The notes below the pieces were generated by a model, which ran no database searches, was not told the origin of the DNA, and was given only the letters and a program-made list of their open reading frames with translations. Of a stretch of 52,962 nucleotides of DNA, positions 48,492 through 52,962 are shown piece by piece. Position 1 is the stretch's first letter, and the number at the start of each line of letters is the position of its first letter. The position numbers and the translations under genes are program-made. The stretch spans positions 1 to 52,962 of the forward strand of contig JBLFWJ010000002.1 in the NCBI GenBank assembly GCA_047611425.1, read 5' to 3'. Origin of the DNA: JBLFWJ01 sp047611425 (GTDB lineage: Bacteria; Bacteroidota; Bacteroidia; UBA10329).

Positions 48492-51400
48492 TTAATTCAG
48501 TATGACCAATTTTTCCAACTGTTCGGCCACTTGGCCGTCTGGTGTACTCACTTTTAAATTGTACACGTAAACCCCCTTTCCGATCTTCTGTCCATAGTCA
48601 TCCAAGCCGTTCCAATCAATAGGATCGCCATGGAAACCATCGTTGTGAACGGTTTCATTTATTGTCTTTACCAGTTTTCCGGAAACTGTAAATACTTGCA
48701 CCTGAACGGCCAAGTCATTACACGCTTGATTGTGTTCGAAGTAGAATGAAGTACGTGTAGTAAATGGATTAGGATAGTTCAGTACGTGATTAAGTGCAAG
48801 GTTGGCCGATTCAGAAACAACAAATTCGGTGAATGCCTCTGATGAGTTATTGTGGACATCCCACACTTTGACTTTTAAACTGTGTACGCCTTCGCTCAAT
48901 TCACTAAAAGGATACGAAATCCTTCCGCTCTGGTAACTGTCCATATCACTTTGGTAAAAGTCGTTGAGATTGATGGTATTTCCAGAATTCTCATCTAAGA
49001 CTGCGGTTAAGTCATGACCAATTCCATTTCCTACGGTATTTATTCCGTTGCTATCTACAACAACAGCAAGTAACAATGGGTTCTCATCCGTTGTTCCTCC
49101 GTAGGCGAATTGTTCATCATTCATATAAAGTTGAACATCTGGGCCAACTCCATCCAACACCACATCGCTTGAGGAGCCACCTATGATAAAGTCGTGTGAG
49201 TATCCGTTGGCATTAGTCGTTTCATTTTCTGCATAGTAGCTAAACCGGCCAAAATCGAAGTTGTAGGCAATGTCTCTCGGTACAACAAATTGAAATTGAA
49301 AGCTTCCATCGGTTACGCTGGCCTTTCCTCGAAAAACAAGGCTTTTGCGCACCTTAAATGGTGCTGGATATGAGGATGGATCATTGCCCAATGTTGTAGC
49401 CGTAGTTTCCTTGTCAAATACTGTCGGGTATATCACTCCGTTGAAATTGGTCATGTTAGCCCCTGTTTCGCTATTTACAAGCTTACCAGAAACAGAAACC
49501 AGCTCCAATGCACTTAACGTATCGATTGTAGTTGTGACCGATAGTCCATTTACGGTGAGAGTAGAAACATCGTGCTCCGGATAGGCTAAACGCTGGGCAG
49601 GATCACCGAGTAACGAGAAGTTTCGATTATTCACATCGCTACCTGCAGCTACTTTTGTCATCCGGATAACATCACCCATAGTCGGGTCACCCCAGAGTTG
49701 TTCGTTAAAAAGATTCTGGTAGAACTTCATATTAAGGTTGAAGTTTGGCGCGGAATAAACCAATCGAGATGTTGTGAAAAGAGCGATCCCTCCACCATTT
49801 GGGTTTAAAAGCACCAACTCACCAGCAGAAACTCTAGAAGGATCATCGTACCTACTGAATTCGCAAGTTGCCGTGACAAAGGCCGGCAGATTACTAGCAT
49901 TTGACCAGGCATTAATGTCCGAAATTCCGAGCACGCGCTCATGCGTCCATCCCAGTTCGCCACCATGGCCAGTATAATTCACGATCAGTGCTCCCTTTTC
50001 AATATTGTTGTTCAAGTCAACCTGAACCTCAGGATATCGTTGGCCTCCAGGAGTGGACACCTGTACGTATGCATCCAGATAAATCTTGGTAAGGTTGTAT
50101 TCTGGATATCTAGATTGAATGGTATCCGCCAATTCATCCGCCTGATTAAAGTGCATGTTCCCGTCCTCATCATCAGCAATCATTACAACTCGATTTCTCC
50201 AATCTGGTGCAACCACGGCCGATCCCACTCCATTAATACATTCTTCTTGGCCTCCTATTGAAGAACCGGCAGCGTTTACTTCTTCGTACCTCAGTATTTT
50301 ATCGACCACTCCTGTTGCGTCTTCAAGGGTTCTTACGGGAAAACGGCCAACTCCAATATCCAATGCATCAGCGCTACTTGCCGTCCAATGCCCTTCACTT
50401 GGGTCTAACATGCCAAAATAATCGTCCGAGGCATAGCTTCTCGTAGGAAGCATAGACTCATAACTCTCGAAGGTTGGGACGAAGTTGGTATTGCCATCCA
50501 AGACATCCTTATAATCATATGAGGCATCTCCAAACAATAGAAGGTATCTGGCCATATTACTTGGATTGCTCCCTGCTCGTTCATAGAACATCCGCATGAA
50601 GTCCCTAATAGCACAGATGTCCTGTGCCCCAGATGAGAACTCATTGTAAATTTCCTCTGGAGAAACAACATGAACACTCAGTGACCGCTTTTCCGAATTT
50701 CGGTGAAAATCAGCTAACCGGTCAGCTTCAGTTACAAAATCAGGGTGAGCTACAATAATCATATTAGCTTGAGAAAGCCCATGAAGGTTCTGGTTCTCAA
50801 CGCCCCCTTCCAACTCAACACTACGATAGCCTGCACCGTTAAACGAAGCAAATTGCCGAACTGACTCAGTTGATAAAGCAAATGTCTGAATTGACCCATT
50901 CTGCTCTACTACCTGTCGCTTTACATTAGTTGGATCCGTTACGTCCCAAAGCAGGACCGAACTGCTGGTATTCGCCAGTCTAAATTCCGTAATGTTTCCT
51001 ACGCCAACGGATCTGCTATCTCGAAACAGAACCTCACTTCCAGAATAGGTCAAATTCCTACGGACATTTACCTCTACATGATCCAACCAACCTTGTGCGT
51101 TGCTTACCGCTTTATTGAACTCCAAGTCAATGGATACACTAGAAGATCCAGTAATTATCTCTTGACACGAAATAACTGTTTCGGCAAACTTTTGATAATA
51201 TTCCCCAGTTACGGATCCAGGCGTGACGGTAAATTCATTCCCACCATTCACATTAAATTGAAAGCTTGACGGGGTTCCGATGCTTCTAGAAACAACTCGA
51301 GTTCTCAATTTAATGGGCTCAGCAGTGATTCTATTAACAAATCCGAAGCTTAGAGATTGAGATGTCGTGATATCCAATACTTGACCGTACCATTCTCTTC

Positions 51401-52502
51401 CAGATTTCAGCAGGTTGTGCTCATCACTTTCGAAAAAACCATAGTCGTCAAAACTTGTCGCAACGGTATTGTGTGGTGTATCTGCATTAACTTGGTTCTG
51501 AACACGCTTACCATTGCCAGATCCTACTTTTAGAAAATAAAAAGTCTTCTCACTATAGAGATGTTTAATATGATGAAACGCCATGCAGGAGTTTGAATCA
51601 GCTTCTGTCCATCTATGAGGACCCTGCCCATAGAATACGATTTTATCATCGCTATCAAAATCCCCATCACTTTCGCCAGTTACAATAATCGCATTCTCCT
51701 GAAGGTCATCTAATCTCTCTTCACCGTTGATTATTGGAACCATACCTCCACCATTACCATAGAGCGAAATCTTCCGAGGGTCTATACTTGAAGGATCCAT
51801 TCCAAGCGCCTCTAAGTCACTATAAGTAATGTTGTAAATCCCATCTTCTGCCACCGATATTTTGTACCACGAACCACCAGCAAGCTTGGAGCTAGACGCA
51901 AAACCAGCTGCAGAACTAGACCTTGAAGCACTTACCCCAACAATTGACTCATTCAAATTAAATCGAGTCAACTTCTCAATAGTGCCAGTAACTTGATTTC
52001 TTCTAAGCGGAACAATTCTCAATCTGGTCAAATGCTGTTTGGCACTTATCATGTCATCAGTTGCTATGGCCACCTCAGTTCCGATTTTATCGAGGTCCGT
52101 AAGACCTTCCAATTCATCTGAACTCAAGATCTCATATTCCGCATCAACTACTTCTGCTCTTATTGATCTACCGTTTGACGTAGGAAACAACTGCACGTAT
52201 ACAGGTAAATCCCCAGTTTCCGAAAAATTAGACGATCCAGTAAACAACAAAAATTTCTTTGTGTTGCCTTCAGAAGGCGTTTCGGTATAGACAGGCTGCC
52301 ATCCAATGCTCAACTTTCCATCATTCTTCTCAATCCTCTTATCAACTCTGTCGATTAGTCCCTCAGCTTGAACTTGAGGATACACACTAATGGAAGGCGT
52401 AAGGCTTGGGCTGACCGTCTTGCTCCCTGTCTTAGAAACCTGGGCTGCCAGCGATATTGGAAATAACGCCAACAGAAGTAGCGTTCCTATTCGGATTTTC
52501 AT
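48492..52502 (-). CDS. porU: type IX secretion sortase PorU
   Basis: A 1,336-residue outer-surface cysteine protease (family C25, gingipain-like) that cuts off the sorting domain of T9SS cargo and joins the protein to lipopolysaccharide or releases it. It has a signal peptide (MKIRIGTLLLLALFPISLAAQ), a long N-terminal beta domain (about 25-560), and the C25 protease domain (about 570-960) with catalytic His846 in YTGHGGELG and Cys880 in TATCEFSRYDDPS. C-terminal beta domains follow, ending in a T9SS/FlgD-like sorting domain (NYPNPFTTRTSFYF to the end). A near-consensus -7 element (CAACTTTG, 52540-52547, minus strand) lies upstream. It precedes porV and is divergent from the PorP/SprF gene. 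Confidence 0.97.
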   Translation of the reverse strand: MKIRIGTLLLLALFPISLAAQVSKTGSKTVSPSLTPSISVYPQVQAEGLIDRVDKRIEKNDGKLSIGWQPVYTETPSEGNTKKFLLFTGSSNFSETGDLPVYVQLFPTSNGRSIRAEVVDAEYEILSSDELEGLTDLDKIGTEVAIATDDMISAKQHLTRLRIVPLRRNQVTGTIEKLTRFNLNESIVGVSASRSSSAAGFASSSKLAGGSWYKISVAEDGIYNITYSDLEALGMDPSSIDPRKISLYGNGGGMVPIINGEERLDDLQENAIIVTGESDGDFDSDDKIVFYGQGPHRWTEADSNSCMAFHHIKHLYSEKTFYFLKVGSGNGKRVQNQVNADTPHNTVATSFDDYGFFESDEHNLLKSGREWYGQVLDITTSQSLSFGFVNRITAEPIKLRTRVVSRSIGTPSSFQFNVNGGNEFTVTPGSVTGEYYQKFAETVISCQEIITGSSSVSIDLEFNKAVSNAQGWLDHVEVNVRRNLTYSGSEVLFRDSRSVGVGNITEFRLANTSSSVLLWDVTDPTNVKRQVVEQNGSIQTFALSTESVRQFASFNGAGYRSVELEGGVENQNLHGLSQANMIIVAHPDFVTEADRLADFHRNSEKRSLSVHVVSPEEIYNEFSSGAQDICAIRDFMRMFYERAGSNPSNMARYLLLFGDASYDYKDVLDGNTNFVPTFESYESMLPTRSYASDDYFGMLDPSEGHWTASSADALDIGVGRFPVRTLEDATGVVDKILRYEEVNAAGSSIGGQEECINGVGSAVVAPDWRNRVVMIADDEDGNMHFNQADELADTIQSRYPEYNLTKIYLDAYVQVSTPGGQRYPEVQVDLNNNIEKGALIVNYTGHGGELGWTHERVLGISDINAWSNASNLPAFVTATCEFSRYDDPSRVSAGELVLLNPNGGGIALFTTSRLVYSAPNFNLNMKFYQNLFNEQLWGDPTMGDVIRMTKVAAGSDVNNRNFSLLGDPAQRLAYPEHDVSTLTVNGLSVTTTIDTLSALELVSVSGKLVNSETGANMTNFNGVIYPTVFDKETTATTLGNDPSSYPAPFKVRKSLVFRGKASVTDGSFQFQFVVPRDIAYNFDFGRFSYYAENETTNANGYSHDFIIGGSSSDVVLDGVGPDVQLYMNDEQFAYGGTTDENPLLLAVVVDSNGINTVGNGIGHDLTAVLDENSGNTINLNDFYQSDMDSYQSGRISYPFSELSEGVHSLKVKVWDVHNNSSEAFTEFVVSESANLALNHVLNYPNPFTTRTSFYFEHNQACNDLAVQVQVFTVSGKLVKTINETVHNDGFHGDPIDWNGLDDYGQKIGKGVYVYNLKVSTPDGQVAEQLEKLVILN

Positions 52503-52742
52503 TTGTTCGGTATTGGGGGTAATTAATCCCTAATTGCTGCAAAGTTGCCATTTATAATAAATGGTTGGCGTAAGCCGTTTGACTTAAACCAATAGCACAA
52601 CATTTTGGATGTTGGCGATTTAACGAGGTGCTTTACCTATTATTGCATTGACCGTCAAAAAACACTGATACCGAGCAAATTGAAGGGAATCGCAGATAAT
52701 TATAATTCGTATTATTGTAACTTGAATTTTTTGAGATTCAGA

Positions 52743-52962
52743 ATGCTCAAGCAGTACTTTATTGCCTTGTTTACGTTGGTTGTGGTGGTTGGATCGGTAG
52801 AAGAGTCCTTGGCCCAGGATCCGCAATTCACACAATTCTACGCCAATCCGTTATATCTTAATCCAGCTTTTGCTGGTTCCAAGAGGTGTCCACGGGTTGT
52901 GATGAACTATCGTAACCAATGGCCTGCCATTTCCGGCACATTCGTCACCTATAGTGCATCTT
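52743..52962 (+). CDS. PorP/SprF family type IX secretion membrane protein (3' partial)
   Basis: The first 73 codons of a gene that runs past the window edge. It has a signal peptide (ending EESLAQ) and the PorP/SprF hallmark DPQFTQFYANPLYLNPAFAGS, followed by NYRNQWPAISGTFVTYSAS. These outer-membrane proteins attach T9SS cargo with type B sorting domains, and in gliding species hold the SprB adhesin. It is divergent from porU, with 240 bp between the two starts. In many relatives such genes are followed by a large adhesin or a PorE-like gene, which would lie outside the window. Confidence 0.9.
   Translation, partial: MLKQYFIALFTLVVVVGSVEESLAQDPQFTQFYANPLYLNPAFAGSKRCPRVVMNYRNQWPAISGTFVTYSAS

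Noticed and set aside
1..52962. CRISPR arrays, tRNA and rRNA genes, phage genes
   Set aside because: No regularly spaced repeats, no cloverleaf-like sequences with conserved arms and no phage structural proteins were noticed on either strand.

Overview
The window comes from a Bacteroidota genome, most likely of the Flavobacteriia type. The evidence is a set of type IX secretion (T9SS) genes (porU, porV and a PorP/SprF gene entering at the right edge), secreted proteins with T9SS C-terminal sorting domains, several PorE-like TPR/PD40/OmpA envelope proteins, and Bacteroidota-style -7 promoter elements (TAnnTTTG) in front of several genes. No tRNA, rRNA or CRISPR array was seen. Species cannot be named from the sequence alone.

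Layout. (1) 1-5.4 kb: the 3' part of an M1-family secreted metallopeptidase, a DUF5723-type envelope protein, a PagL-like lipid A deacylase, a fumarylacetoacetate-hydrolase family enzyme and, just upstream of it, a DEDDh exonuclease. (2) 6.2-20.6 kb, all on the minus strand: five large exported proteins built from TPR, PD40 beta-propeller, carboxypeptidase-regulatory-like, WD40, coiled-coil and OmpA modules. They look like an envelope scaffold cluster and are the most unusual part of the window. An E2 acyltransferase of a 2-oxo-acid dehydrogenase lies just upstream. (3) 22.0-25.8 kb: a scarred region with a REP-like repeat pair around a RAYT transposase remnant, a DUF423 gene cut by one of those repeats, a small T9SS-sorted protein, a thioesterase gene cut by a 1,228-bp insertion sequence with perfect 24-bp ends, and further dispersed repeats.

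(4) 25.8-33.4 kb: a glycosyltransferase fused to what looks like a degenerate phosphoglycosyltransferase, recR, a sodium:solute symporter, a small outer-membrane protein, a PhoD-like phosphatase and a GMC oxidoreductase. (5) 33.5-40.2 kb, plus strand: guaB, then a tight four-gene operon of three parvulin/SurA-type folding factors and a MoxR ATPase. (6) 40.2-52.5 kb, minus strand: porU, porV, ispF, cdd, the pyruvate dehydrogenase E1-alpha and E2 genes, and a large outer-membrane barrel protein. A PorP/SprF gene starts divergently at 52,743.

How they fit together. Much of the window serves the outer membrane and periplasm. Periplasmic chaperones help barrel proteins fold, PorU and PorV process and shuttle T9SS cargo, two genes encode such cargo, and the TPR/PD40/OmpA proteins are expected to connect outer-membrane structures to peptidoglycan. 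Genes are densely packed: four convergent gene pairs have stop codons 0-2 bp apart, and many same-strand genes overlap by 1-17 bp.
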